In this document: positions 22,026 through 29,542 of the stretch, one piece after another
Numbering within the stretch: position 1 is the first letter of the stretch
Layout: each line of letters starts with the position of its first letter
Origin: Hemicentrotus pulcherrimus
Taxonomy: Eukaryota > Echinodermata > Echinoidea > Camarodonta > Strongylocentrotidae
DNA length: 29,542 nt
Reading direction: 5' to 3'
NCBI GenBank assembly: GCA_003118195.1
Contig: BEXV01002957.1
Span: 22,572 to 52,113 of the forward strand
Program-made: the position numbers and the translations under genes
Notes under the pieces: model-generated
Seen by the model: only the letters and a program-made list of their open reading frames with translations
Told to the model about the DNA's origin: nothing
Databases searched by the model: none

Positions 22026-22699
22026 GGGAAGGGCGTTAATGGTATCGTGGCGCATGAATGTGTTTCCAAAATGTCTGTCACTGGTGTACCCTAATGGAAA
22101 ATATGGATTTGAAAAAATGCTGAATCGCGTTTACCCAGCCCAGTCCCTCGCGAGTTCTTTTTGAAAAGCAAAATTGAGCACTTAACGGAACGAATTACCT
22201 TCCGGGTAAGATTCCCCCCTTCCATCCCATCTCTACAAGTTGGAATAATATTAAAGGAGGAGGAAGTGGCTTCTATGTACAGTTCGTATAGCCCACGGTA
22301 CTTAACTCACATAAACCATTTCTTTCTTACATGAGATGGCAAGCCTCTCATTTCAAGCCCACGACACCGACATAAACAAACTAAACCATTTCTACTTGCA
22401 TTGTTTACATGTAGTCTGGATTCATATACTCAAAAAGCGTTTTCTTTCAAAATTAGTCTGGGTTCTGGAGAAATAAGTAGTACCTTTGTGTTAAATAATA
22501 TCCCTTTTTTCAAACTGTTAGTTCTTGTTTTGCAGGCAGTTGTTTGCAGTTTAGAATTGGTCATGAATCGGGGAAAATTACCAAATTAAACCTGATTGTA
22601 TAATAATAAGGAGAGCAACTACTATGTGAAAAATACTCAACTGCGCTTAATACAAAACATCATAGTATTACCCGGGCTGTAGCTGAGCCGCCAAAATAA

Positions 22700-22795
22700 G
22701 GCTCTAATATATTCAAGGAATTGTTTGTATAAATGTAGATTGATGTCTTGCCAAGGAACATTGGTGCCGCGGCGTGACTCTAACCGCCAAACGTG
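22700..22795 (-). mobile_element. tRNA-derived SINE remnant (minus strand)
   Basis: On the minus strand it reads GGCGGTTAGAGTCACGCCGC (degraded B box), then GGCACCAATGTTCCTTGGCA and AGACATCAATCTACATTT. This matches the copy at 20933 over about 65 bp. The CCACCCAGG tail is absent. It sits about 110 bp upstream of the 74-bp GTPase exon. Confidence 0.7.
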
Positions 22796-22906
22796 TTAAC
22801 CAAAGTCCGGTGACGTATCCACGGGACAACTACACCCCTTATGACATAATTCATAAACTGTCTAAGCAGTGTAAAGTAATCTATGAACATAGTTTTGTCT
22901 TTTCAG

Positions 22907-22980
22907 ATCTTTTGTACAAGCAGACTGTCCTCCAGCACGATATGCAGATGAACATGGAAGTCTTAGACACGTGTACGAGG
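22907..22980 (+). CDS. Internal exon of RERG/RASL11-like small GTPase (beta2-beta3, switch II start)
   Basis: This 74-bp exon encodes LLYKQTVLQHDMQMNMEVLD followed by TCTR. The acceptor is tttgtcttttcag (AG at 22905-22906) and the donor is GTAAGT at 22981. Its first two bases join the leftover G of the 57-bp exon to make GAT (Asp), giving SNI-D-LLYKQ. That aligns without gaps to RERG and Ras from Tyr32 to residue 61. The exon covers strands beta2 and beta3 and the start of switch II. Asp57 and Thr58 of the G3 motif are kept, but Ala59-Gly60-Gln61 is replaced by Cys-Thr-Arg. Loss of Gly60 and of the catalytic Gln61 implies that normal GTP hydrolysis and switching are unlikely. RASL11 and RASL12 also have degenerate DTAGQ motifs. 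The exon ends in phase 0. Confidence 0.88.
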
Positions 22981-23494
22981 GTAAGTGTCAAGTTTCCCAT
23001 CTCTTCCTTTTTTTTACTTTCTTTTCTTTTCTCAACCCCCTGAAATTTTTTTAAACGCCTTTCCCAGGGCGAAATGTAAGGTTGTATGTAAAGAACAATG
23101 AATTATTTACGTGATTATGATTACCCAGTCCATCGCCCATATTGCCTATGGCGAACATGATTAAAATAGCGTAAATTTATTACGTCATCCAAACATGATT
23201 TCTATAGGATAGGTAATGCAATAGTTCATTTAAATCGCCCTTGAATTGATGTTCTTCTTTATAGACGTTTTGATTAATTAAGAGTTGGAACTTAAGAGAA
23301 ATGTCAATCAGTCATGGTCAGTCTCTTTGCCAGGCTGGCTCGTGGGCTAAGGCCAATCCAAACAATGATCTAGGCAATACAATGTAGTATCGAAATTGCT
23401 ATTGAGTCGAATACCTTTAAACATTTGGGGTCGTGCTTTTTTTTAGACAAGACAATGATATTGTGATGCTATTGTACATTTTTACTCATTTCAG
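22981..23494 (+). other. Intron 3 of the small GTPase gene
   Basis: This 514-bp phase-0 intron begins GTAAGT and ends with a pyrimidine-rich tract, atttttactcatttcag. It is AT-rich with no recognisable internal element. Confidence 0.88.
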
Positions 23495-23935
23495 ACTGAC
23501 CTGATGAAAAACCGAGATGATCACATTCGTTGGGGTAACGGATTCGTTCTGGCGTACAGCGTCTGTAATCGCGACACATTCCGTCCCATCGAAGGTCAAA
23601 TCCGCTACCTACAACGCTGCAAATCTCCCTGCTCCGTCCCGATCGCCATCGTCGCCAACATGGTTGACCTCGAACACAGACGGGAGGTCAATCCCGAGGA
23701 AGGTCGTGACCTCGCCGACGAGTACGGGTGTCATTTCTTCGAGGTGTCGGCCGCTGAGGGCAGCATGGACATTCGCGAGTCATTCCTGACGATTCTACGC
23801 GAGCTGCACGAATCGAAGAAGTCCAATTTACAAATGAAGCGCAGACGCAGTAGCGTCACGCGGAATGTGGCCAATAAGGTGATGCAAGCTGTGTTTGGAT
23901 CGCCGAGAAGGTCACGGAAGATTTCGTTACCATGA
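23495..23935 (+). CDS. Terminal coding exon of RERG/RASL11-like small GTPase (G4, G5, basic C-terminus)
   Basis: This is the last coding exon: 146 codons with the TGA at 23933-23935. It opens in phase 0 after acceptor ttactcatttcag, as TDLMKNRDDHIRWGNGFVLA. The HIRWG-GFVL-Y block closely matches RERG (HMRWGEGFVLVY). The G4 position reads VANMVDLEHR: Asn116 and Asp119 are kept, but Lys117 of NKxD is Met. The G5 position reads FFEVSA, with Ser145 kept. EEG--LA between them is again RERG-like. The tail holds RRRSSVTRNV and a basic PRRSRK segment and stops without a CAAX cysteine, as in RERG and RASL11, so prenylation and stable membrane attachment are not expected. GC and CpG content are clearly above the flanking introns. 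With the missing first exon the protein would be roughly 205-215 residues; RERG is 199. An ATG lies at codon 4 of the exon, but starting there would remove half of the G domain, so it is not the start. Confidence 0.93.
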   Translation, partial: TDLMKNRDDHIRWGNGFVLAYSVCNRDTFRPIEGQIRYLQRCKSPCSVPIAIVANMVDLEHRREVNPEEGRDLADEYGCHFFEVSAAEGSMDIRESFLTILRELHESKKSNLQMKRRRSSVTRNVANKVMQAVFGSPRRSRKISLP

Positions 23936-25075
23936 CACACCACGTGGTTATCATGAAGGTAATCATGTGATAATTTTCAATGTATCATGTCGCAACCATG
24001 TGTTTTTCATGACTGCATTTTACATAATCTTTGAAAGGTCATTTGAACCACGTGAGGACAGCATGGCGACCACGAGCTGCCGTCGTGATTTTGCATTGAC
24101 CCCACAGCGTATACAAACGACCTTGTTGTAACATATCATGTGGATATTTTGGCGTCATGTGTCTATTCTTTTGAATGATCGATGTTAAACTTTGAATGTT
24201 TTCATGTTTGATTTCTGTTGATCCGGTCAGAATCCATGGCCTAAAATTGTCAAAAATGGTCAAAAACTCGGACGGTGGACTTTGACGAGATACTAAAGTC
24301 AAAACCAGACCGGAAGAAAAGTCTGATTGCGTGAATATCAACAATCAGATCTGCCTGTCGCATTTTATGCTGATATATTCGTTTCTTATGACATTTACAG
24401 TTCATGTAAGAACTACATGATAACGATTTTTGGCTTTATTTATTTTATCCGACCAGTGAACATTTTTCTACACCAATCAATTGTATTGATGAACACCAAT
24501 GGTACTATTATGAATTGTACTAGGCTGTATGATGTTTCATACATAGCTCTGTCCGCCCACTTTGTTTGCATTGAGTGCATTTGTTGATATTTAAGACTAA
24601 AGTGTCATTTATTTTTGTTGAGAAAACTTATTCAAATTAAGGATGTGGCTGAAAAGTGTGTGTTTATGGAAAATGTACGTACATGTACAAATATGTATAG
24701 TAAAATATGTGCTTAAAACATGTAAAATGTGATATTTTTGTATGAAGCTAAGTTACCAAAGTTAAGTTCCCTTTACAAACGTAGTGAAAAGCACAATTTT
24801 ATTACATTTTGTTACTATTAATTTCTTGTTCTTTCTTCAGAAAATGATTATTTTTTAACGTGATTTGCACAACGTGGCGAAGCAGGGTAGTATCAAAGCA
24901 AATAATGGATATTTAGTCTTTGAGATTCATAAAGAATACAACTCGCCCGCTTAATATCAAACTTATTCCAAAGTCTCTCACATTGCCAGTCCTGGCGCTT
25001 CATTATTAAAGACTCTTATTTAGCTTTAGCACGGCTGCAATTGATTAAGACACTTAAATAATAAAATCGTGTCAA
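23936..25075 (+). other. Probable 3'UTR of the small GTPase gene
   Basis: AT-rich sequence after the stop codon, with no exon signals. The first AATAAA on the plus strand that I can find is at 25060-25065, just before a minus-strand SINE; another is at 25503-25508. If the first is used, the 3'UTR is about 1.1 kb. The limit is inferred only from that hexamer. Confidence 0.35.
25060..25065 (+). terminator. Candidate polyadenylation signal AATAAA
   Basis: Canonical hexamer about 1.1 kb after the GTPase stop codon, in an AT-rich context. A downstream GT-rich element is not obvious, because the minus-strand SINE begins about 15 bp later. Confidence 0.3.
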
Positions 25076-25079
25076 GTAC

Positions 25080-25225
25080 GTCTGCCGATAAACCTCATCT
25101 GGGTGGAGTGCTGCAAGAGATGAGATTAATGTTTTTACAAATTACATTTTTTCCTCAACAGTGATTCGAACCCCAAACCTTGTAGGTTCATTATCCAATG
25201 GACTACAGCACTTCTCATATCGTTT
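25080..25225 (-). mobile_element. Best-preserved tRNA-derived SINE (minus strand)
   Basis: On the minus strand it contains TAGTCCATTGG, which fits the Pol III A box (TRGYNNANNGG), and about 34 bp later GGTTCGAATCA, one base from the B box. Then come AACATTAATCTCATCTCTTG, the tail block CACTCCACCCAGATGAGG and CGGCAGACG. The head has tRNA-like spacing. Its head differs from the other copies while the tail is shared. Confidence 0.8.
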
Positions 25226-25234
25226 AAACAGTAT

Positions 25235-25460
25235 CACGCTATCACGATAATGCCTCCAAAATCTGTTGTACCAATGTTATCTTTTTAACAATTTTATCAT
25301 GCATCCTATTTCTGTTCAGTAACATTCTTCTCCTTCTTTTCGCACTGCCTATTCCCCCCTCCTCCCCCTGTCCCGTCACCCTCCCCGTTAAGGCTGATCT
25401 TCGACTCGATGACTGGCCGGGGGACGCCAAATGTGTTAATTCAAACACGTTCTTTTATCA
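25235..25460. other. Unassigned sequence after the SINE
   Basis: Pyrimidine-rich plus strand (CCCCCCTCCTCCCCCTGTCC) followed by a GC-richer block (GACTGGCCGGGGGACGCCAA). The minus strand is open for 68 codons with a basic AKRRRRM segment. I do not recognise a domain; it may be transposon-derived. Confidence 0.3.
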
Positions 25461-25712
25461 TGTTTATTTAAAGAGGGTACTTTATGGCGAGCTCATGGTA
25501 TCAATAAATCGTACAGATATGTTCGTTTTATCAGTCCTCGTAAATTGATGTATATTTCAAGCAAAGTTACATCCCGGGAGATTTTATCTTGAGTAATATA
25601 TCATATGTGAGTGAAATTCCGAGTAAAGAATGCTTCATGTATGCAATAACATACATGTCATGCATCAACTGAAGAGTTTCATTTGACACTTTTAAAATGT
25701 CTTACTTTCAAG

Positions 25713-25732
25713 CCCCCCCCCCCCCCCCCCCC
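25713..25732. repeat. Poly-C run of 20
   Basis: Twenty consecutive C on the plus strand. The length is likely unstable and error-prone in assembly. Confidence 0.95.
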
Positions 25733-25759
25733 AACTCCCTTCATCCTCCTCTCCAACGC

Positions 25760-26860
25760 GATTCTCTCTAAAAAAAATAGCCTCTTTGAAAACCGTGAAA
25801 CTGTACAGTAAAATCTAACTTGATGTAACTGCTCTCTAGAATTTGCGAAGATAATGAACGGATGAAAACATTTAAGATGGCAGTAATTCCTCTAAAATAA
25901 GGTCTGAGAATATAGACTAAAGAAGAAAGCATGGATGATCGGAAATGGAGGGGAACAAGCCATCCTGAACTCCTCGAGTTAAACCCTCTTTTCCGAGGAT
26001 TCAAGAGGATTTGCAAATGGAGTTTGAATTGCCTGCGAGCCTGAACCATGCATTATTCATAGAGGGCGTCCTAATACGATTGTGTTTTCCCTTCCAAATG
26101 GATACTCTCTCACTATCACCTCCCGGATATTCTAAGCGATCACTTGTTCGTGTTACTTGTCATGTGACCTTAACGAACCAATTAATGCGCAGCATCCGAT
26201 GCATTTGCGGGTCCATGCAATGCTCGTTTGCTTTTATTCTTCGGATGCATTGTTATCACAGTTTTTGAATAAAAAGAAGTGAATCGATATAAAGGTCGTT
26301 GATAGAAAAAACTTACATCTATGGTCTTCTTCCTCAAGGGACATCAAGTTAAAACATTTACAAGAGCACTATAAATATTTATTAACTGACCATATATTTT
26401 CCACCTGAGCCCCCACTAATACTGAACAAAGTGTTGTCTCGCTTCTAAATATAGCAATATTCAATTTCCCCTTTGCGTAATACATTTATATGACAAATCT
26501 CGAACGCTTGTGTTATTGAGTCGACTTCCTGATCGCTTTTTGGAACCTCTGTTTCAAACATCATTTCCTTCCATATTAGTCAAACAATCCTATTCACCTT
26601 TTTTTCTCAATCTTTCAACGTTTATTCTCTGAGATAATCGATGAAAAACACTCTCTTTACGCTATAAAAAGCTGTCCCACTGATCAGCTGACCATGTCAT
26701 AAACGAACGACGTCAATTTCGATATCAAGGTGGAGTTAAAAAGTACTGCAATGCAATTAGTTATGCGCATGCCCGTAAGGGTGGATGGGATCACATGCGT
26801 AGGAATGTTCGTAAACACAGTGGACCATTACTCAAAAGTCACTGTTTGGGCGTTATGAAG
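25760..26860. other. AT-rich intergenic DNA
   Basis: No gene recognised. ORFs of 85 and 93 codons at 26011-26268 and 25768-26049 overlap on opposite strands, without domain similarity or splice context. A small 8-bp inverted repeat (GCATCCGA/TCGGATGC) lies at about 26193-26249. Confidence 0.4.
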
Positions 26861-26864
26861 GGTT

Positions 26865-27185
26865 AAAGATAAAGCTGACTTCTGGTCATGCGATTGCAAT
26901 GTTAACATAAACTATGTGGAAGGAATCGGAAAAGGTTGATCATGGAATAAATGAGTATTTGTGTTTACTGTGAGGTTTTGGAATTGTCAAAAATATGAGA
27001 AATTGACCTAGTCTGACTAAATGTAACAGGCACTGTACACAAAAAAGGGTATGTGGGACTACGCACACATGTAGCATGAAAGCGTATTGCACAACCTTTA
27101 TCTGATACATATTTCAAATGTAAGGAAACTCGAAGAACTATTCATTTCAAGGGACCCCTTTTCATGATACCCACACTTTAATAAA
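26865..27185 (-). repeat. Dispersed ~300-bp repeat family, copy 5 (minus strand)
   Basis: On the minus strand it reads AAGTGTGGGTATCATG, GGTCCCTTGAAATGAATAGT, TGAAATATGTATCAG, CTACATGTGTGCGTAGTCCC, TTTTTTGTGTACAGTGCC, CCAAAACCTCACAGTAAACA, TCCTTCCACATAG and TGCAATCGCATGACCAGAAG. The last block matches TGCAATCGCCTGACCAGAAC in the copy at 28905, which fixes the family's 3' side. Confidence 0.75.
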
Positions 27186-27189
27186 AAGA

Positions 27190-27930
27190 TATTCATGTTG
27201 ATACTGACACTTATTATTTTCATCACTATTGTTATTATTTAATTATCATTGTAACAATTATTGTTGATAATTAATTCAAAATTAACTAGTTATTTCGACA
27301 TTAATGTTGCGTTTATAGTATTCGAAGGCATTCAGATGGTAGAAGACCTAATCTTATCAACTTTGAGAATTATTTTCAATAATTTTTTATTTTTATTTTT
27401 ATTTTAATTTAATTTCCATCCATCAATCGAATTTGGCTCAAAATGTTTTGAAGGAATAAGAATGATTTGAAAGGAAAAATAATAATCTAACATCCTCGTT
27501 TGTAATCTTAATTTACAGCGCCATTGTTGTAATAGCTTTCAGGGGAGAAAGAAAGAGATATATTTTACAATTTGTATTAAGATAGAGATCGGGATAGCAA
27601 ACGAAAGACCTGATCGTTTAAATGATTTGGAATTTGATATGACTATCATACAAAATAACCTTCATCTAAAATGCATTGAACGTTTGTTTATTGCTTTAAA
27701 TGTGTTAATGCGTCATCGTGTAAAAACGAAAAGATGTGCAATATATTTTTGTTGTCGATGTAAATTATTCTTCTAAAATGAAGTACTGTAAATTTATAAG
27801 GAGATGGACGCTTAAAGTTACATCTATATGTGCTTTATATACATATTAAAACGTTTTTATACGTAAACTGAACTAAAATTCTAAGTCGATTTTGTTATAG
27901 CCTTTCACTGATTTCTTAAAAATGAGTGCT
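27190..27930. other. AT-rich intergenic DNA
   Basis: Very AT-rich with TTTTATTTTTATTTT runs near 27385-27410. Nothing recognised. Confidence 0.45.
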
Positions 27931-27932
27931 GT

Positions 27933-27996
27933 TTGAGAGAGAGACAGAGACAGAGAGAGAGAGAGAGAGATAGAGACAAACATTGAGAGGGACAAC

Positions 27997-28027
<31 letters not shown>

Positions 28028-28115
28028 AGAGAGACACATAGAGAGATAGACAGAAAGAGAGATTCATAGAGATAGACACAGCGGGACATAGAGAGGGAGA
28101 GAGAGGGAGAGAGAT

Positions 28116-28150
<35 letters not shown>
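27933..28150. repeat. Long (GA)n/(GACA)n array
   Basis: About 215 bp of GAGA with GACAGA, GATAGA and GGGAGA interruptions. Purines are on the plus strand. The Ser/Leu minus-strand ORFs are translated repeats. Confidence 0.92.
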
Positions 28151-28343
28151 AAGGAGACATTTAGACTAATGACAAATAAACAAGTGGAAACGTTGTGGTG
28201 ACTACATTATAACTCGGTGACGATGATTGTGATAAAATAATGATGTCCTGCTGCAAGCCTAGATAAACGATGAAACAGATAATCATAATGATGACGATTT
28301 AAATGACGACAATAATGATAGGGATGGTGATGGTGAAAAAGGG

Positions 28344-28460
28344 TTGGAATTTAGGAGCACCCTGCAGAGTTCTACAGAATTGGATGTTAGCTGCAAATGA
28401 GACAAAATACCCCTAAAGGTACTATGTCCCATTTGCAGGCCAAGCAAATGAAAAGGTTAA
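28344..28460. repeat. Imperfect inverted repeat with inner 48-bp palindrome
   Basis: The inner arms are 28391-28411 (CTGCAAATGAGACAAAATAC, then C) and 28418-28438, with a 6-bp centre. The outer ends share GTTGGAATTTA / TAAATTCCAAC. The inner arm matches CTGCAAAAGGGGCATAGTAC at 28917-28936, just before dispersed-family copy 6. Confidence 0.75.
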
Positions 28461-28669
28461 ATTCCAACGGCATTTAAATGATAATACTAATTTAGAACTT
28501 CCCCAAAAAAGATGGGGCTTGAAAATGTCTTCAAGTGGGAAAATAACGACTATTAGTTAACAAATCGACTTAGGGGCTATAGACCCAATAGCTAATTTTC
28601 AGACCATTGTACCGAATGGTCATACGTTTTATGCTGCGCAAAGATTTAATCAGTTTAATTTCGGCCATT

Positions 28670-28757
28670 GCAGGAAGTGGGTTTGGACAAATGCTCATGT
28701 ACGGCTTTACAGCTCAGTTTATCTATGTTATTACCAAAGAAGAAGAAGAAGAAAGCC
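28670..28757 (+). mobile_element. Possible retroposon 3' end with (GAA)n tail
   Basis: TACGGCTTTACAGCTCAGTT, then TATCTATGTTATTACCAAAG and a (AAG)n run. I recall ...TTTATGTTATTACC(GAA)n endings as LINE-like 3' ends in invertebrate genomes, but I cannot name the family. The frame SGFGQMLMYGFTAQFIYVIT after a ccattgcag acceptor-like string is also open, so a small exon is an alternative. Confidence 0.25.
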
Positions 28758-28904
28758 CGTCAGTCGCTCAATAGTGTCTGACAGTGAAGTCTAGGAAGTG
28801 AACAGGTTTCCTTGCATAATTTGAATATTAGGACACTGCTAACGTTTAAATTACGCAGCTAGGACATACATGACATATTCATAATTAATGCAAAGTTGTG
28901 CAGA

Positions 28905-29285
28905 ATTTGAGGTTGGCTGCAAAAGGGGCATAGTACATTAAAAAAGAAGGTTAAGTTCTGGGAAGCGTTGTCATTGTTATTATGCAAGTGTGGAAGAACA
29001 TCAGATGGAAAATGTTCCCTGCAATATTCTAATTACGGCATGTAACAGCATACAAATGGGGACGGATTTGTATGCCACATGTTCTTGTAGTCCCATATAC
29101 ATCTCTCTGTGTACAGTGCTTGTAACTTTACCAAGCCTGGGCCGAATTTCTGATCATTTAGATGATTCTAGAACCTTGGAGTACACACCAATACGTATAT
29201 ACTAGAAGATTTACCATTTCTGATCGATTCCACACCGTTTCTTTCACGATGCAATCGCCTGACCAGAACTCAACTTAATCTTTAA
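28905..29285 (+). repeat. Dispersed ~300-bp repeat family, copy 6
   Basis: The longest copy. It begins near CTGCAAAAGGGGCATAGTAC (28917) and continues through GCGTTGTCATTGTTATTATG, CAAGTGTGGAAGAACATCAG, GGCATGTAACAGCATACAAA, TATGCCACATGTTCTTGTAG (hallmark GTAGTCCCATATAC at 29087-29100), GATGATTCTAGAACCTTGGA, GATTCCACACCGTTTC and GCAATCGCCTGACCAGAACT. The 71-codon ORF at 28990-29205 is repeat-derived. Confidence 0.85.
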
Positions 29286-29286
29286 G

Positions 29287-29542
29287 ATGGCCTCTAAAGT
29301 TTCTTTTACAATCGAATTGTGTGACCCGTCCTCAACGTCTCCTGTAAAGGTCTGCTCCATCAATAAGTGACTTTAGAAGAGAAATACAAGAAGAAAATCT
29401 ATCACGGCCTCCGGAGTTCGATATCTTGCCTTTTTCACCATAATCAGTTTTGTGAGGAAGAACGGGATAAGATGTCGGTATTATCTGGTCTTAGTTACGG
29501 TTGCTATGGATGATGGAAGATGTGGGACACTCGGGAGGTAGG
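29287..29542. other. Unassigned window end
   Basis: Slightly less AT-rich. A 27-codon plus ORF begins at 29287 with MASKVSFTIELCDPSS in a reasonable AAGATGG context and stops at TGA. It is too short to call. No repeat match was seen after the end of the dispersed-family copy. Confidence 0.2.

Larger units (their letters stand above)
15794..22906 (+). other. Intron 2 of the small GTPase gene
   Basis: This 7.1-kb phase-1 intron begins GTAAGT and ends ttttcag. It is AT-rich and holds a GA-rich array, a possible dispersed-repeat copy, two short hairpins, a CA repeat, a ~330-bp direct duplication with a SINE fragment, and two more GA arrays. I found no other coding exon in it on either strand. 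The stretch 18000-19740, apart from scattered homopolymers, contains nothing I can name. Confidence 0.85.

Noticed and set aside
23517..23943. Additional ORFs in other frames and on the minus strand over the last GTPase exon
   Set aside because: They are shadows of the GC-rich coding exon, whose own frame matches the Ras fold and splice phases.

Overview
This looks like AT-rich intronic and intergenic DNA from an animal genome, most likely a marine deuterostome and probably an echinoderm such as a sea urchin. The reasons are GT-AG introns of several kb around short exons, long (GA)n and (CA)n microsatellites, and several diverged tRNA-derived SINE copies ending in a CACTCCACCCAGGTG-type block. 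I recall that block from sea urchin genomes; I have not checked it. Nothing prokaryotic is visible: no operons, no ribosome-binding-site pattern, no CRISPR array. Two single N bases (12439 and 21075) show this is assembly sequence.

Only one gene is well supported. It is a plus-strand Ras-superfamily small GTPase of the RERG/RASL11 type, in three exons: 15737-15793, 22907-22980 and 23495-23935. The phases fit exactly (1, 0, then stop) and each junction has a good splice site. Together they encode about 190 residues, from just after the P-loop to the stop codon. The exon with the start codon and P-loop was not found, so 1-15736 is probably intron 1 and/or upstream sequence. The protein keeps the Ras fold landmarks (RFL-RRY, LDT, HIRWG-GFVL-Y, VDLEHR, FFEVSA) but has DTCTR in place of DTAGQ, NMVD in place of NKxD and Asn in place of switch I Thr35. 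It ends in a basic RRRSS tail with no CAAX box, so it is either a divergent GTPase or largely a nucleotide-binding scaffold.

The rest is mostly repeats. Positions 1-5 kb hold AT-rich DNA, microsatellites and two diverged SINE pieces. A 404-bp fold-back element with two 184-bp arms lies at 5152-5555. Positions 5.6-15.3 kb hold a GGGG-rich dispersed repeat, a minus-strand SINE, GA tracts, one doubtful 121-codon ORF, and two or three less AT-rich islands. An unnamed dispersed family of about 300 bp, marked by GTAGTCCCATATA, has five clear copies in both orientations (4.8, 11.7, 15.4, 27.0 and 29.0 kb) and a possible sixth (17.2 kb). Intron 2 (15794-22906) contains a ~330-bp direct duplication on either side of a SINE fragment and an N, which looks like two haplotypes joined in assembly. 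Downstream of the gene are a probable 3'UTR, the best-preserved SINE (25080-25225), a 20-bp poly-C run, and a GA-rich array.

One pattern runs across the whole window: every long GA/CT tract has its purines on the plus strand, the sense strand of the GTPase gene.
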